Source of the DNA: Aneurinibacillus sp. REN35
Lineage (GTDB): Bacteria; Bacillota; Bacilli; Aneurinibacillales; Aneurinibacillaceae
Assembly (NCBI RefSeq): GCF_041379945.2
Contig: NZ_JBFTXJ020000003.1
Coordinates: 1-64,000 of the forward strand
DNA: 64,000 bases
Direction of reading: 5' to 3'
Shown piece by piece: positions 25,499 to 35,885 of this stretch; within the stretch, counting starts at the first letter, position 1; each line of letters begins with the position of its first letter. The position numbers and the translations under genes are program-made. A model generated the notes under the pieces. The model was not told the DNA's origin and ran no database searches. It saw nothing but the letters and a program-made list of their open reading frames with translations.

Positions 25499-27895
25499 GT
25501 TATCCTTTTTATCCGGCTTTTTATCTGACGGTTTTTGTTGTTCACCAGAAGATTTATCCGGCTTTTTATTTGAACCGTCTTCGGTGTTTTTCTTATCATC
25601 GCTGTCATTTTTCTGTTTATCGTCTTTACCAGTTTTTTGATCAGTATCGCCGTCTTTTTTATTTTCCTCGGTTTTTTTGTCTTTGTCCGTTTGCTCATCG
25701 GTAGTAGGTTGTTCGGTTTTTTCTTTGTTCTCCTCGGTCGTCTTCTTCTCCTCTGTCTCCGTCGTCTTTTCCTCTACTTTTCCATAAGAAGCAGGGTTTT
25801 TGGACGCCGCCAGATTAGCGTTATAGATGGCCGCCATAGAAGTGCCTGGTGGACGTTTTGCATAATTACCGGCAGGGGACAGATCGGGATTCATCTTCAC
25901 AAGGGTGGAGAAGGTCTTACCCCAGACTCTCATCGCATTATCATGCGAGCTTCGGTTGAGCTTATATTTCATGTCGTAACCGATCCACACACCAAGGGAT
26001 ATGTCCGGTGTATAACCGACAAACCATTTATCTCCGTCTTCCTGCGTCGTACCTGTTTTACCTGCTACATCGCGTCCGAGTGTATAGCGAGCCACGACTT
26101 TGCGTGCCGTACCACCTGTTACGACATCGCGCATCATATCGGTCATCATCCAGGATGTTTGTGGAGAGAATACACGCACAGGCTGTACTTTATGCTGATA
26201 CACGCTCTCACCTTCGCTGTTTACGATATGATCAATCAGGTAAGCGTCAATGAAGTTTCCTTCATTTGCGAACGTAGCATACGCGTTGGTCATTTCTTCA
26301 ACAGAAATACCGCGCGTAAATCCACCTAGTGCAGTCGGCAGATAATAATCGTTATCTACAATCGTATTTACGCCCATTTTTTTCACGTACGCTAATGATT
26401 TGCGGACCCCGGTTTCAAAGTATACTTTGACGGCTGGAATATTACGGGACTGAGCAAGAGCACTGCGTACCGACATCGGCCCTTTGAAGGTACTTCCGCT
26501 ATTTTTAGGCGTCCAGTTGCCAGGGAAGGTTGTTTCTTCATCCACTACAGTAGAGTTGGGCGAGATGATCCCCTCTTCTATGGCAGGTGCATATACGCCT
26601 ATTGGCTTAATGGCCGAACCAGGCTGACGTGGTGCAGTGACATGGTTTGTATTTTCCTGTTTAAAGTTGCGGCCTTCCATCATACCGAGAATGGCGCCTG
26701 TTTTGTTCTGAATGAGAACAGCACCTACTTGTTCAGGCATCGGCTTGCCGTTAATCGGTGGTTTCTCCGGTCCAAAGTTGCTGGAGTCGGCAGCGATTGC
26801 CTGCATCTTCTCATAGATGTTTTTATCAATTGTTGTATAGATGTGATAGCCGCCTTGGCGGACGTCCATACGCTTTTCTTCTAGCAGTTTGTTGTAGGAT
26901 TCATTTTTCAATTCAGGATTTTTTTCGAAATCCTGATCAAGCAGAATTTTAGCTGCTCTTTCCTCAATTTCCATCATGAGGTACGGATATTTCGTGATGG
27001 CTGACTGAGGCGGATTGGTCAGCAGGTTCTTTTTGATATCATAAGCCAGCGCTTCATCATACTGTTGTTTGGATATTTTTCCGTTTTCCAACATACGGCT
27101 GAGCACAAGTTTTTGTCTGTCTAAGCCAAGCGCGAGTCCATTCTTTTTAATTTTCTCGAATGGAATATACGAGTACGGAGCTTGCAGCATGCCTGCCAAA
27201 TAAGCGGATTGAGCGATGTTTAAATTTTTAGCATCAACACCAAAAATCCCTTTTGCAGCGGCCTGTACTCCATATAAGTTCGTACGGTTGGCATTCTGAC
27301 CAAAATACATTTTATTAATGTAAGCATCAAGAATTTGTTCCTTGCTAAACATTCGTTCCATACGAAGAGCAAGGAAGATTTCCTTGAACTTTCTTTCCGG
27401 TGTAACTTTTGGAGAAAGGATGGTCTGCTTAATTAATTGCTGGGTAAGTGTACTTCCTCCGGTTTGAACGGGTGAATTCGTAACTTGCTGAATCGCGGCG
27501 CGCGCGATAGCGGATGGTACGATCCCGTTGTGTTCATAGAAATACTTGTCCTCAGTAGAAATAATAGCGTCAATCAGATGAGGCGAGACTTCCTTGTGCG
27601 ATACGAGGCGCCGGTCTTCCGCTGTGATTAACTGGCCAATCATTTTCTTATCTCTGAAATAAGCGAACCCGGTTAGATTATTAGCAGAGATTTTTTCGTA
27701 AATCTCATTATAACTGCGAACCGGATCTGATTTAACAAGTGAAGCGATATAGCCAGCGGCGGCACCACCTGCAAACAATACGCCCATGAAGAACAAAATG
27801 GCAGAGACTTGAAAAATAACAAGAAGAGTATGCCAGAAGCTTTTTTTACGTCTCCGCCTGTCTGGTGTATTGGCAGGATCATTTTGTTTATCCAT
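25478..27895 (-). CDS. ponA: Class A penicillin-binding protein 1A
   Basis: 805 aa. A basic cytosolic start (RRRRKK) and membrane helix (about 20-50), then glycosyltransferase GT51 (ISTEDKYFYEHNGI, GGSTLTQQLIKQT). The transpeptidase has SxxK in PGSAIKPIG, SxN in QSRNIPA and KTG in GKTGTTQEDGDKWFVGYTP. The last ~90 residues are a Lys/Glu/Asp/Thr-rich low-complexity tail outside the cell. Bifunctional peptidoglycan synthase. Start at ATG 27895 after AGGGGGAG. In Bacillus ponA follows recU; here it sits between acsA and tyrS. Confidence 0.95.
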   Translation of the reverse strand: MDKQNDPANTPDRRRRKKSFWHTLLVIFQVSAILFFMGVLFAGGAAAGYIASLVKSDPVRSYNEIYEKISANNLTGFAYFRDKKMIGQLITAEDRRLVSHKEVSPHLIDAIISTEDKYFYEHNGIVPSAIARAAIQQVTNSPVQTGGSTLTQQLIKQTILSPKVTPERKFKEIFLALRMERMFSKEQILDAYINKMYFGQNANRTNLYGVQAAAKGIFGVDAKNLNIAQSAYLAGMLQAPYSYIPFEKIKKNGLALGLDRQKLVLSRMLENGKISKQQYDEALAYDIKKNLLTNPPQSAITKYPYLMMEIEERAAKILLDQDFEKNPELKNESYNKLLEEKRMDVRQGGYHIYTTIDKNIYEKMQAIAADSSNFGPEKPPINGKPMPEQVGAVLIQNKTGAILGMMEGRNFKQENTNHVTAPRQPGSAIKPIGVYAPAIEEGIISPNSTVVDEETTFPGNWTPKNSGSTFKGPMSVRSALAQSRNIPAVKVYFETGVRKSLAYVKKMGVNTIVDNDYYLPTALGGFTRGISVEEMTNAYATFANEGNFIDAYLIDHIVNSEGESVYQHKVQPVRVFSPQTSWMMTDMMRDVVTGGTARKVVARYTLGRDVAGKTGTTQEDGDKWFVGYTPDISLGVWIGYDMKYKLNRSSHDNAMRVWGKTFSTLVKMNPDLSPAGNYAKRPPGTSMAAIYNANLAASKNPASYGKVEEKTTETEEKKTTEENKEKTEQPTTDEQTDKDKKTEENKKDGDTDQKTGKDDKQKNDSDDKKNTEDGSNKKPDKSSGEQQKPSDKKPDKKDNKKPEEE

Positions 27896-28019
27896 ATAAC
27901 TCCCCCTTACAAATAACAGCAACATTATATCATAAAGACGAGATAAGATGATAAATGTTGCAATGTGGTGTTGTTTTTAGTTATTATGAGGATAACGTCA
28001 AAACAATATCATTGTATTC

Positions 28020-28268
28020 GCAATGAACGTGTATCAGTAGTGGCTTAAGACCTGGGAGCAGCAGAGAGTCGGTGGGAGGTGCGAACCGACCCGGCTAAGT
28101 CGTGAAATACAGCACGGGAGCGGATTCCATGCCGTACATATTGTGGTGCGGAATGGACGGCTTACACCAACATGGGCCGTTATTCGTATGAGCGAAGGAC
28201 TTCGGTCCTTAAGTAAGGGTGGTACCGCGAGCAAACTCGTCCCTTTTTTGGGAACGGGTTTTTTTTAT
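28020..28268 (+). promoter_or_regulatory. Tyrosine T-box leader of tyrS
   Basis: The T-box core AAGGGTGGTACCGCG is at 28215-28229. The specifier loop GAAATACAG lies between CGTG and CACG, placing codon TAC (Tyr) at 28108-28110. An AG-rich stem I lies upstream (28040-28100). The terminator is a stem CTCGTCCC/GGGAACGGG with a T run ending near 28268. Uncharged tRNA-Tyr would stabilise the antiterminator and turn on tyrS. Confidence 0.93.
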
Positions 28269-28295
28269 TTTATAGAAGAAACAGGAGGTAGCGAA

Positions 28296-29558
28296 ATGAG
28301 TGGAGAGAATACAATCAACCTGACAGAAGAGCAGGTGCGAGAGGTAGAACGGCAGATGGCCATCATCCGCCGCGGCGTAGCAGAGATTGTTCCGGAAGAA
28401 GATATGCGCAAAAAGGTGGAACGTTCAGTTGTGACCGGCAAGCCTTTAAAAATAAAGCTGGGACTTGATCCATCTGCGCCAGATATCCATGTCGGTCATA
28501 CGGTTGTGCTGCATAAGCTGCGTCAATTTCAGGAGCTTGGGCATACAGTGCAGCTGCTAATCGGGGATTTTACCGGGCGTATTGGCGATCCTAGTGGAAA
28601 GTCGGAGACGCGTAAGCAGTTAACCGAGGAGCAGGTAAAAGCGAATGCGGCAACGTATGTAGAGCAGTTCGCCAAAATTCTTGATGCCGAAAAAATGGAA
28701 GTGAAATACAACAGTCAATGGCTTTCCCCTATGACGTTTGCCGAAGTCCTTGGCTTATCTGCCAAAATGACAGTGGCCCGCATGTTAGAGCGCGATGATT
28801 TTGAGAAGCGCTACAGCAGCAATCAGCCAATCGGCATTCATGAATTCTTCTATCCTCTTATGCAAGGATATGATTCTGTAGCGTTGGAGAGTGATGTGGA
28901 ACTTGGTGGAACAGACCAGAAGTTCAATCTGCTCATGGGTCGTCAACTGCAGAAGGAATACGGCCAAGAACAGCAATGCGCTCTGACGATGCCTATTATT
29001 GAAGGGTTAGACGGCGTACAGAAGATGAGCAAAAGCTTAGGGAACTACATCGGAATCAGCGAGCCGCCGAATGAGATTTATGGTAAAGCGATGTCGATTC
29101 CAGATGAGTTGATGGTGAAATATTATGAGCTGGCAACCGATGTGTCGCTTGAGGAATTGGAAAGCCTGAAAAAAGGTCTTGCGGATGGTACGATTCACCC
29201 GCGTGATGCGAAGATGCGACTGGCCCGCACGTTCGTGCAGATGTATTGGGGCAAAGAAGCGGCAGCCGATGCTGAGAATCATTTCAAAACGGTGTTCCAG
29301 CAGCGGGCGCTTCCAACGGATATTCCTGAGAAGGAAATATCGGCAGCTGCATTAGAAAACGGAAAACTGTGGATTGTGAAGCTCCTTTCCGAACTGCAGC
29401 TTGTACCGTCTAATGCGGAAGCACGCCGCATGGTTCAGCAGGGCGCAGTAAAGATCAATGAAGAAAAAGTTGCTTCTGTGGATGATCATGTTGCCGTAGA
29501 GGAAGGAATGATCGTTCAGGTCGGCAAGCGCAAGTTTGCAAAAGTAGTTGTAAAATAA
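28296..29558 (+). CDS. tyrS: Tyrosyl-tRNA synthetase, TyrZ type
   Basis: 420 aa. HIGH motif as DIHVGHT, KMSKS as KMSKSLGN, and a C-terminal S4-like RNA-binding domain ([20 protein letters not shown]). The active-site segment [31 protein letters not shown] belongs to the TyrZ class rather than classical TyrS (IGGSDQWGN). ATG 28296 follows ACAGGAGGT. It lies downstream of the T-box and beside rpsD, the position tyrS holds in Bacillus. Charges tRNA-Tyr. Confidence 0.95.
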   Translation: MSGENTINLTEEQVREVERQMAIIRRGVAEIVPEEDMRKKVERSVVTGKPLKIKLGLDPSAPDIHVGHTVVLHKLRQFQELGHTVQLLIGDFTGRIGDPSGKSETRKQLTEEQVKANAATYVEQFAKILDAEKMEVKYNSQWLSPMTFAEVLGLSAKMTVARMLERDDFEKRYSSNQPIGIHEFFYPLMQGYDSVALESDVELGGTDQKFNLLMGRQLQKEYGQEQQCALTMPIIEGLDGVQKMSKSLGNYIGISEPPNEIYGKAMSIPDELMVKYYELATDVSLEELESLKKGLADGTIHPRDAKMRLARTFVQMYWGKEAAADAENHFKTVFQQRALPTDIPEKEISAAALENGKLWIVKLLSELQLVPSNAEARRMVQQGAVKINEEKVASVDDHVAVEEGMIVQVGKRKFAKVVVK

Positions 29559-29578
29559 GAGCCTCTCACCAAAAGCAG

Positions 29579-29630
29579 AGCATGGTAAAAACGGAATGAA
29601 GTACATCATCCCGTTTTTACCATGCTATTT
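29579..29630. terminator. Terminator of tyrS
   Basis: AGCATGGTAAAAACGG pairs with CCGTTTTTACCATGCT around a 15-nt loop. Confidence 0.75.
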
Positions 29631-29633
29631 ATA

Positions 29634-29665
29634 TAAAAAACCCACCAGCATAGCGCAGGTGGGTT
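29634..29665 (-). terminator. Terminator of rpsD
   Basis: On the minus strand GAACCCACC pairs with GGTGGGTT and is followed by TTTTTTAT, 20 nt after the rpsD stop. Confidence 0.85.
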
Positions 29666-29684
29666 CCAGTTGTGTTCTTTCCGA

Positions 29685-30281
29685 TTAACGGGAGTAGAAC
29701 TCAACGATTAGTTTTTCATTGATTTCAGCCGGTAATTCTTCACGATCTGGAAGACGAGTGTACGTACCTTCCATTTTCGCTTCGTCAAAGCTCAGGTAGT
29801 TCGGCAGGAATGCACGAACTTCTAGAGATTCTTTTACGATTTGCAGGTTGCGGCTTTTCTCACGCAGGCCGATTACATCGCCTGGTTTTACACGGTAAGA
29901 AGGGATGTCCACTTTCTTGCCGTTTACTGTGATGTGACCGTGAGTTGTTAGCTGACGAGCAGCCGGACGAGATGTTGCAAAACCAAGACGGTACACAAGG
30001 TTGTCCAGACGGGATTCAAGCAATTTCATGAAGTTTTCACCAACAACGCCGGACATTTTGTTTGCATCATCAAACAGTTTGCGGAATTGTTTTTCCATCA
30101 TGCCGTACATGTGGCGAAGCTTTTGCTTTTCAGTCAGCTGAAGCGCATATTCGCTCATTTTACGACGTCCATGTCCATGTTGTCCCGGTGGGAAGTTGCG
30201 TTTAATGTCTTTGCCTGTTCCGTCGAGGGAGATACCCAGACGACGAGCCAGCTTGTGGCGAGGTCCAGTATAACGTGCCAT
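29685..30281 (-). CDS. rpsD: 30S ribosomal protein S4
   Basis: 198 aa: [27 protein letters not shown], and an S4 RNA-binding domain ([42 protein letters not shown]). It nucleates 30S assembly by binding 16S rRNA. It lacks the N-terminal zinc-binding cysteines, so it is the C-minus form. AAAGGAG precedes the ATG. In Bacillus S4 represses its own mRNA through a leader. Confidence 0.97.
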   Translation of the reverse strand: MARYTGPRHKLARRLGISLDGTGKDIKRNFPPGQHGHGRRKMSEYALQLTEKQKLRHMYGMMEKQFRKLFDDANKMSGVVGENFMKLLESRLDNLVYRLGFATSRPAARQLTTHGHITVNGKKVDIPSYRVKPGDVIGLREKSRNLQIVKESLEVRAFLPNYLSFDEAKMEGTYTRLPDREELPAEINEKLIVEFYSR

Positions 30282-30480
30282 AAGTTTTCGTTCTCCTTTG
30301 TATATAGATTTAATAGGTGTTTACTTCCGCCTGGCGAGTTCCTAAACTTTGCCGCATGCTCTTCGGACGGTAGCGTTTCCGCCGCATGCTCCATTGGAGA
30401 TTGGTACAGCCGCAGCTCCAAGGGAGGAAGCTAACGAATTAACCAGACGTTTTTACCTACAATCATTGCTACCCTGTGTA
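30282..30480 (-). promoter_or_regulatory. Probable S4 (rpsD) leader RNA
   Basis: About 200 nt of structured, GC-rich untranslated sequence lie upstream of rpsD. It contains GAGCATGCGGC twice and several self-complementary segments such as CTTGGAG/CTCCAA. The position fits the autoregulatory S4 leaders of Firmicutes. I infer this from place and structure; I could not match the consensus by eye. Confidence 0.45.
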
Positions 30481-30519
30481 AAACACATAACTATTATTAT
30501 ACTTGCTTATAGATGGAAG

Positions 30520-31434
30520 TCAACTTTTTTCTCTGTTTACGATAATGATACCAGTCACCACAAGCAGAAGCGAAAGAAAGACGATGCTGTGAAGTGCTTC
30601 TTTGAGCAGTAGAGTGGATAGTAAAACACCGAATACGGGAATAAGAAAGAAGTACATAGATACAGTACCTACTTTATTGTACTTTAACAACGTATTCCAT
30701 AAAACGAATCCGGCGGCGGAAAGAAAGGCAAGATAAATCAGGTACCATACTGCTTCTAAAGAAAAGTGAAACGGCTGCCATCCAGCACCGCTCATGCCAA
30801 GCGCAAGCAGGACAAGCGAGCCGAGCATCATCTGATAAGCAGTGAGATAGAGCGTTCCCATTTTCGCTGCTCTATTTTTCGCCAGAATGCCGCCCATCGA
30901 GTTTGCGAAGGCCGAAATCAACAGAGCAAGTTCACCAAGGCCAAATGAAAGGCGGAGCGTGCCGCGGCTACTGCTTGCAAGCACCACGCCGATAAATCCA
31001 AGCAAAAGCCCGATGAGTCGTCGGGTGCTGATGCGGTCATTGGCGTACATATAGTGGGCGAGAATGACGGAGAAAAACGTGCTTGACCCGGCAATGATTG
31101 ACCCTTGAATTCCTGTACTGTAGCTAAGCCCGATATAAAACAAAATGTATTGCAGTGTCGTTTGAAAAAATCCAACTTGTAGAAGGGCCGGTAGGGAGCC
31201 TTTGACAAAAGAAATCCGCTTTTCTTTAATGATAAGCAGGATAGCAAGCATCAGCGAGGCAAGAAAAAAGCGATAGCCGGCAAATAAGATTTGTTCAAAA
31301 AACTCACTCGGTCCAATATCGAGGAGTGTATAGCTTAATTTAATAAACGGAAATGCGCTCCCCCATAAAAAACAGACAAACACTGCGATGGCTGCAATGC
31401 TTGCCCGATGTGTGAAAAATCTCTCTATATTCAC
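30520..31434 (-). CDS. EamA/DMT-family transporter
   Basis: 304 aa, about 10 hydrophobic helices in two EamA repeats. FLWGSAFPFIKLSY is the first-repeat signature, and GFIGVVLASS and the second repeat (YLAFLSAAGFVLWNTLLKYNKVGTVSMYFFLIPVFGVLLS) follow. These are inner-membrane drug/metabolite exporters; the substrate is unknown. Confidence 0.88.
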   Translation of the reverse strand: MNIERFFTHRASIAAIAVFVCFLWGSAFPFIKLSYTLLDIGPSEFFEQILFAGYRFFLASLMLAILLIIKEKRISFVKGSLPALLQVGFFQTTLQYILFYIGLSYSTGIQGSIIAGSSTFFSVILAHYMYANDRISTRRLIGLLLGFIGVVLASSSRGTLRLSFGLGELALLISAFANSMGGILAKNRAAKMGTLYLTAYQMMLGSLVLLALGMSGAGWQPFHFSLEAVWYLIYLAFLSAAGFVLWNTLLKYNKVGTVSMYFFLIPVFGVLLSTLLLKEALHSIVFLSLLLVVTGIIIVNREKS

Positions 31435-31556
31435 TAGTGTGACGCCTTCTTTCTTTGGAAATATAAAAAGGATGAAAAGATACTATAGATATAGTACAAT
31501 ATCCAGCAAAGCAATGTACAAAAAATTGTGAAGACAAGTTGAGAGGAGCCAGACAG

Positions 31557-32750
31557 ATGAGTGAAGTAGAAGTGAAAAAAGGATATTTTGGAGAGTTCGG
31601 AGGAAGCTTTGTTCCTGAACCGCTGCAGGCGGCCCTTGATCATTTGGAGCAGGCATTTGAGCAGTATAAAGATGATGACGAATTTAATGAAGAATTACAG
31701 TACTATTTAAAAGAATATGTAGGAAGACCGAATCCGCTGTACTATGCACAGCGGTTAACCGATAAGCTGGGTGGCGCTAAGATTTATTTAAAGCGTGAAG
31801 ACTTAAATCATACGGGTGCTCACAAAATTAATAATGTAATGGGACAGGTGCTGCTTGCCAAGCGGATGGGCGCAAAACGTGTCATTGCTGAGACGGGTGC
31901 CGGGCAGCATGGTGTGGCAACCGCTACGGCGTGTGCCATGTTTGGCATGGAGTGTGTGGTATATATGGGTGAAGAGGATACGCGGCGCCAAGCGCTTAAC
32001 GTGTTCCGAATGGAGCTTCTAGGAGCGAAGGTTGTGCCGGTACAAGAGGGTGCTCGCACACTAAAGGAAGCAGTCGATGCTGCGCTTATGGATTATGCCC
32101 AGAATTATGAGAGGACATTTTACTTATTAGGATCTGCGGTAGGCCCACATCCGTACCCGACAATCGTACGCCATTTCCAGTCGATCATCGGGCAGGAGGC
32201 ACGTGCACAGCATTTGGAGAGGGAAGGGCGATTGCCTGACTATATTGTTGCTTGCGTTGGTGGCGGTAGCAATGCCATCGGGTTATTTGCACCGTTTTTT
32301 GACGATAAAGATGTGCGGATCGTAGGCGTAGAGCCAGGCGGCAGGAGTCTTGCGACAGGTGAGCATGCAGCGACGCTCGTAGCCGGGGAGCCTGGTACGC
32401 TTCATGGATTTAAGTGCTATATGATAAAAGACGAAACCGGAGAGCCGGCCGCTACTCATTCGGTGGCCGCAGGGCTAGATTATCCGGGTGTAGGTCCTGA
32501 ACATAGCTATTATAAAGCGATTGGTCGTGCTGATTATGTAGCGATCAGCGATGAGGAAGCGCTTGAAGCGTTCCATGCATTATCGCGGGCAGAAGGGATT
32601 ATTCCAGCTATTGAGAGTTCTCATGCGGTAGCCTATGCGATGAAGCTTGCTCCCTCACTGCCTTCTGAGCAGTCTATTATTGTAAACTTATCCGGTCGTG
32701 GCGATAAAGATGTCCAGCAAGTGTTTGATATGGTAAGAAATCAGGGGTAA
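31557..32750 (+). CDS. trpB: Tryptophan synthase beta chain
   Basis: 397 aa. [12 protein letters not shown]-terminus, PLP lysine in [11 protein letters not shown], phosphate loop GGGSNAIG, and [14 protein letters not shown]. It condenses indole with serine using PLP. Start at ATG 31557 with GAGAGGAG upstream. No trpA or other trp gene adjoins it and a terminator follows at once, so it is a stand-alone trpB. FGEFGG and [10 protein letters not shown] fit the conventional TrpB1 type. Confidence 0.95.
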   Translation: MSEVEVKKGYFGEFGGSFVPEPLQAALDHLEQAFEQYKDDDEFNEELQYYLKEYVGRPNPLYYAQRLTDKLGGAKIYLKREDLNHTGAHKINNVMGQVLLAKRMGAKRVIAETGAGQHGVATATACAMFGMECVVYMGEEDTRRQALNVFRMELLGAKVVPVQEGARTLKEAVDAALMDYAQNYERTFYLLGSAVGPHPYPTIVRHFQSIIGQEARAQHLEREGRLPDYIVACVGGGSNAIGLFAPFFDDKDVRIVGVEPGGRSLATGEHAATLVAGEPGTLHGFKCYMIKDETGEPAATHSVAAGLDYPGVGPEHSYYKAIGRADYVAISDEEALEAFHALSRAEGIIPAIESSHAVAYAMKLAPSLPSEQSIIVNLSGRGDKDVQQVFDMVRNQG

Positions 32751-32763
32751 CTGAAGATAGGAC

Positions 32764-32797
32764 AGAGCCTGAAGCTGCAATTCAGGCTCTTTTTCTT
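32764..32797 (+). terminator. Terminator of trpB
   Basis: AGAGCCTGAA pairs with TTCAGGCTCT, then TTTTCTT. Confidence 0.85.
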
Positions 32798-32904
32798 AGT
32801 GTATCTGAAAAAATGTAAGGCGAAATGGAAAACTATAGAAATAATACGTGAAACATTGTTTGATATTTCGTATAATTATAGATAATAAAAGAATGTAAGA
32901 AAGG

Positions 32905-33522
32905 ATGGAAGCTTCTATTACTACTACTGCGAAACATATCTACCTTGTCCGGCATGGGGAGACAGAATGGAACGCGAAACGCCTTATTCAAGGACACAGC
33001 GATATTCCGTTGAACAAGAGGGGGAACGAACAGGCAAGGCGCTTGGCTGAGAGAGTAAGGCAGCTTCCGATTACGCAAGTTTGCTCTAGCGACCTTGTTC
33101 GTGCATATGATACCGCCTGTGCAGCCGCCTCAGCACTTCAGCTTTCCGTATGTCGTCATGCAGAGCTGCGGGAGCGAAATTACGGGGATTGGGAAGGAAA
33201 AGATTTTCGTACGATCCGTGAGAAGTATCCGGATTTCGACCCGTGGATTGATACAGAGAGCAGGTATAACATCGAGACCTATGCGGCGCTACAGCAGCGC
33301 GGGCTCGCTTGTCTTTCAGACATTCTGAAAGAGAGCGATGCTGAACATATTCTTGTGGTCAGCCATGGTGGATTAATTAATGCTATGCTTCATCATATGA
33401 GTGGTGGATTTCACGGTACAGGTAAGACGAAACTTAGTAACACCTCGCTTAGCCACATTCAATATGAAAAAGAGGCATGGATGGTTCACATAGTAAATGA
33501 CGGAACCCATCTCGATAATTAG
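32905..33522 (+). CDS. Histidine phosphatase family protein
   Basis: 205 aa. LVRHGETEWN holds the catalytic RHG. ERNYGDWEGK is typical of PhoE/CobC-like broad phosphatases. The second His is in VVSHGGLINAML. Substrate not predictable. A GTATAATT -10-like box lies near 32873, but the -35 is weak. AAGAAAGG abuts the ATG. Confidence 0.88.
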   Translation: MEASITTTAKHIYLVRHGETEWNAKRLIQGHSDIPLNKRGNEQARRLAERVRQLPITQVCSSDLVRAYDTACAAASALQLSVCRHAELRERNYGDWEGKDFRTIREKYPDFDPWIDTESRYNIETYAALQQRGLACLSDILKESDAEHILVVSHGGLINAMLHHMSGGFHGTGKTKLSNTSLSHIQYEKEAWMVHIVNDGTHLDN

Positions 33523-33557
33523 TAAGAGAGCGGTATAGTGAGAAAGAAGGCGGGATC

Positions 33558-35867
33558 GTGAAAGAAGATGTACTAAATCATCAAGGGGGAGCTTTTTTGA
33601 GCCATGCATATACAGAACAAATTATTAGTGCATTTCGAAAAAGCTATCAGGTTGTTTCCCTCCCATCTTTTTTAGTGGTAGAAGGATGGGTATATATTGC
33701 AGATACAACAGGCAGAGTCTTAGCGTATGAAAAAATAGGAAATCCAGCCTGTGCGATACAGGAAGTGTATCCGGTTTCAGCAAATGGAGAGCAGATGTGT
33801 ACTGATTTGGGAAATGGACAGTTTGCTGTTACGTTACCCATTTTAGAGAACGTATGGTTTTCTAGCTGTTTAGGTGTTATTCTCCCGCTATCTGTCGATC
33901 GGAATGCGATCGATATCTTTTTGCAAGGGCTTTCTGGTGTGTTTCGCTTTATGCAAGAGCAGTACATTGAGGAGGAAGTGAACTCCTGTATTCAGACGGT
34001 CAATCAAAACCTGCATCTTGATAATGTGATGCAGACGATTGTGCAGCGGGCTGCCCGTAATTTAGCATTGAGTGACTGTATCGCCTTTGTTTTTGACGAG
34101 GAGCAGGATAGCTTGCTTCCGCGTTGGTCTTCAAGCGAAACGAAGCTTCCACAGTGGCAATCCGAAGTCATCTACAATTCTCAAACAGTATATGAAGATA
34201 TTGTTACCCATTTTTCAGACGAGCGCATGATTCTGCGCAATGGCGACCTAGACCTAGATAGCGTGCTGCGATTGAAGACACCGTTTAATGAAGCCTGGTT
34301 AATCGCTCCGTTTCGTCATCAGGAGAAGACCATTGGCTTTCTCGCTGTAATACGTGATAGGCTGCAGCCGTTTTCAACTCAGGAAGAGCGATTCGTCTGT
34401 CGGTTTACTAAAAGATTGAGCCCGGCTGTGCATAATTCTACATTGCATATGCGTGCGCAGCGTGATGAGCAAAAGCAGGCGATGTTATTTGAAATTACGA
34501 AGAAATTTCACTCTTCGATTAATGTGGATGATGTCCTGCAGGCTGTTATTGAGAATATGAGAAAACTATATCCGGATATGGGCGTAGATTTATGGATGTC
34601 GCATGATTCATTTTCTACGGCCCTGCCTGTAAAGCAATTTTCAATCTCGATTGATGGAAATAGCGTAAGCGCTCAAGCTTTTATGGAGGCGCGGACCGTA
34701 ATTGCGCGTTCCGACGGTGCACGGACTTTGACACTTGCCGCTCCGCTGAGGGGCAAACAAGGGGTATACGGCGTGCTGGAGCTGTTTAGTGCCAAGTCGG
34801 TGTCCCTTTCTCTGCGTGAAGTCGAATACATTACGATGCTTGCTGATACAGCCGGTAATGCATTTGAGAATGCGCAGCTATACGAGCAATCTCGTAGATT
34901 GATCAAAGAATTATTGCTGATCGATGAGATGACAAGTCAGTTGAACAAAAACATTAAACTAAACGATCTTTTAGCTTTTATTACACGTAAATTAACGGAA
35001 TCATTCCGTACGGAACACTGCTGTATTTTTTCTTGGTCAGATGAAGAGGAGGCATTCGTCATGCGGGCTTCTGACCAAGATGATGCTGAAGAATACATTT
35101 TACCGCCGATACCCGCCTTTGGAAAACTACATGAATTATTTGTGAAAAAAGAGCCGATTCTACTGGCAAGTGGTGCGGATCGGGAAATGCAGATCGCTTC
35201 GTTTACGTATGAATCACTAATGGCAGTTCCTTTACTTGAGAAAGAAGAAGTAAAAGGCGCCATTCTTCTATTGGATTCTACGCCGAATCGTTATACGTTC
35301 GATGACTTTAAACGGCTAGAGATGCTATCCCGTCATGTAAAGGTAGCTGTGACGAACGCTTCGCTGCATGCCGAGGTAGAACGGATGGTTGTAACAGATA
35401 ATCTTACAGGCTTGTATAATCGTAAGTATTTGTACGACAGCATCCGTCATTCCCAAAAGCGGGATATATGCGGCTCCCTTATCTTAATTGATGTCGATCA
35501 TTTTAAGAATGTTAATGACACATACGGACATCAAACAGGCGATGAAATTCTAATTCAGGTAGCCAACGAACTTCAGGCTTCCATCCGCGCTTCCGACATC
35601 GCAGCCCGTTGGGGAGGCGAAGAGATGGCTGTCTATCTGCCCAAAGTACAGCCGGATATCGCTCATCAGGTGGCAGAGCGCCTTCGGATTAATATCATGC
35701 ATAAGACATCACCGTCTGTTACGATCTCTAGCGGGGTGGCCGCTTGGATCAAAGAGGAGGACGAAGAGACGGGCGATGTGCAGCAGTTGTTTCAGCTTGC
35801 TGATGAGGCGTTGTATAAAGCCAAGCGTACAGGAAGAAATCAAGTATGTGTAGCAGAACTGGTATAG
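33558..35867 (+). CDS. GAF-GGDEF diguanylate cyclase
   Basis: 769 aa, GTG start with AAGGCGGG upstream. A divergent N-terminal region (1-140) is followed by about three GAF-like modules (roughly 145-290, 305-430, 450-590). The C-terminal GGDEF domain (about 600-769) has DNLTGLYNRKYL and active-site loop WGGEEM. An intact RxxD I-site (RASD) lies five residues upstream, so product inhibition by c-di-GMP is expected. No membrane helix, so a cytosolic sensor. It occupies the place of ytrP in Bacillus between rpsD and refZ. Confidence 0.9.
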   Translation: MKEDVLNHQGGAFLSHAYTEQIISAFRKSYQVVSLPSFLVVEGWVYIADTTGRVLAYEKIGNPACAIQEVYPVSANGEQMCTDLGNGQFAVTLPILENVWFSSCLGVILPLSVDRNAIDIFLQGLSGVFRFMQEQYIEEEVNSCIQTVNQNLHLDNVMQTIVQRAARNLALSDCIAFVFDEEQDSLLPRWSSSETKLPQWQSEVIYNSQTVYEDIVTHFSDERMILRNGDLDLDSVLRLKTPFNEAWLIAPFRHQEKTIGFLAVIRDRLQPFSTQEERFVCRFTKRLSPAVHNSTLHMRAQRDEQKQAMLFEITKKFHSSINVDDVLQAVIENMRKLYPDMGVDLWMSHDSFSTALPVKQFSISIDGNSVSAQAFMEARTVIARSDGARTLTLAAPLRGKQGVYGVLELFSAKSVSLSLREVEYITMLADTAGNAFENAQLYEQSRRLIKELLLIDEMTSQLNKNIKLNDLLAFITRKLTESFRTEHCCIFSWSDEEEAFVMRASDQDDAEEYILPPIPAFGKLHELFVKKEPILLASGADREMQIASFTYESLMAVPLLEKEEVKGAILLLDSTPNRYTFDDFKRLEMLSRHVKVAVTNASLHAEVERMVVTDNLTGLYNRKYLYDSIRHSQKRDICGSLILIDVDHFKNVNDTYGHQTGDEILIQVANELQASIRASDIAARWGGEEMAVYLPKVQPDIAHQVAERLRINIMHKTSPSVTISSGVAAWIKEEDEETGDVQQLFQLADEALYKAKRTGRNQVCVAELV

Positions 35868-35885
35868 AAATAATCGATGAAAGAG

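Noticed and set aside
25478-25800. Separate gene in the charged repeats at the ponA end
   Set aside because: The Lys/Glu-rich codons continue the ponA frame; alternate-frame readings are shadows of low complexity.
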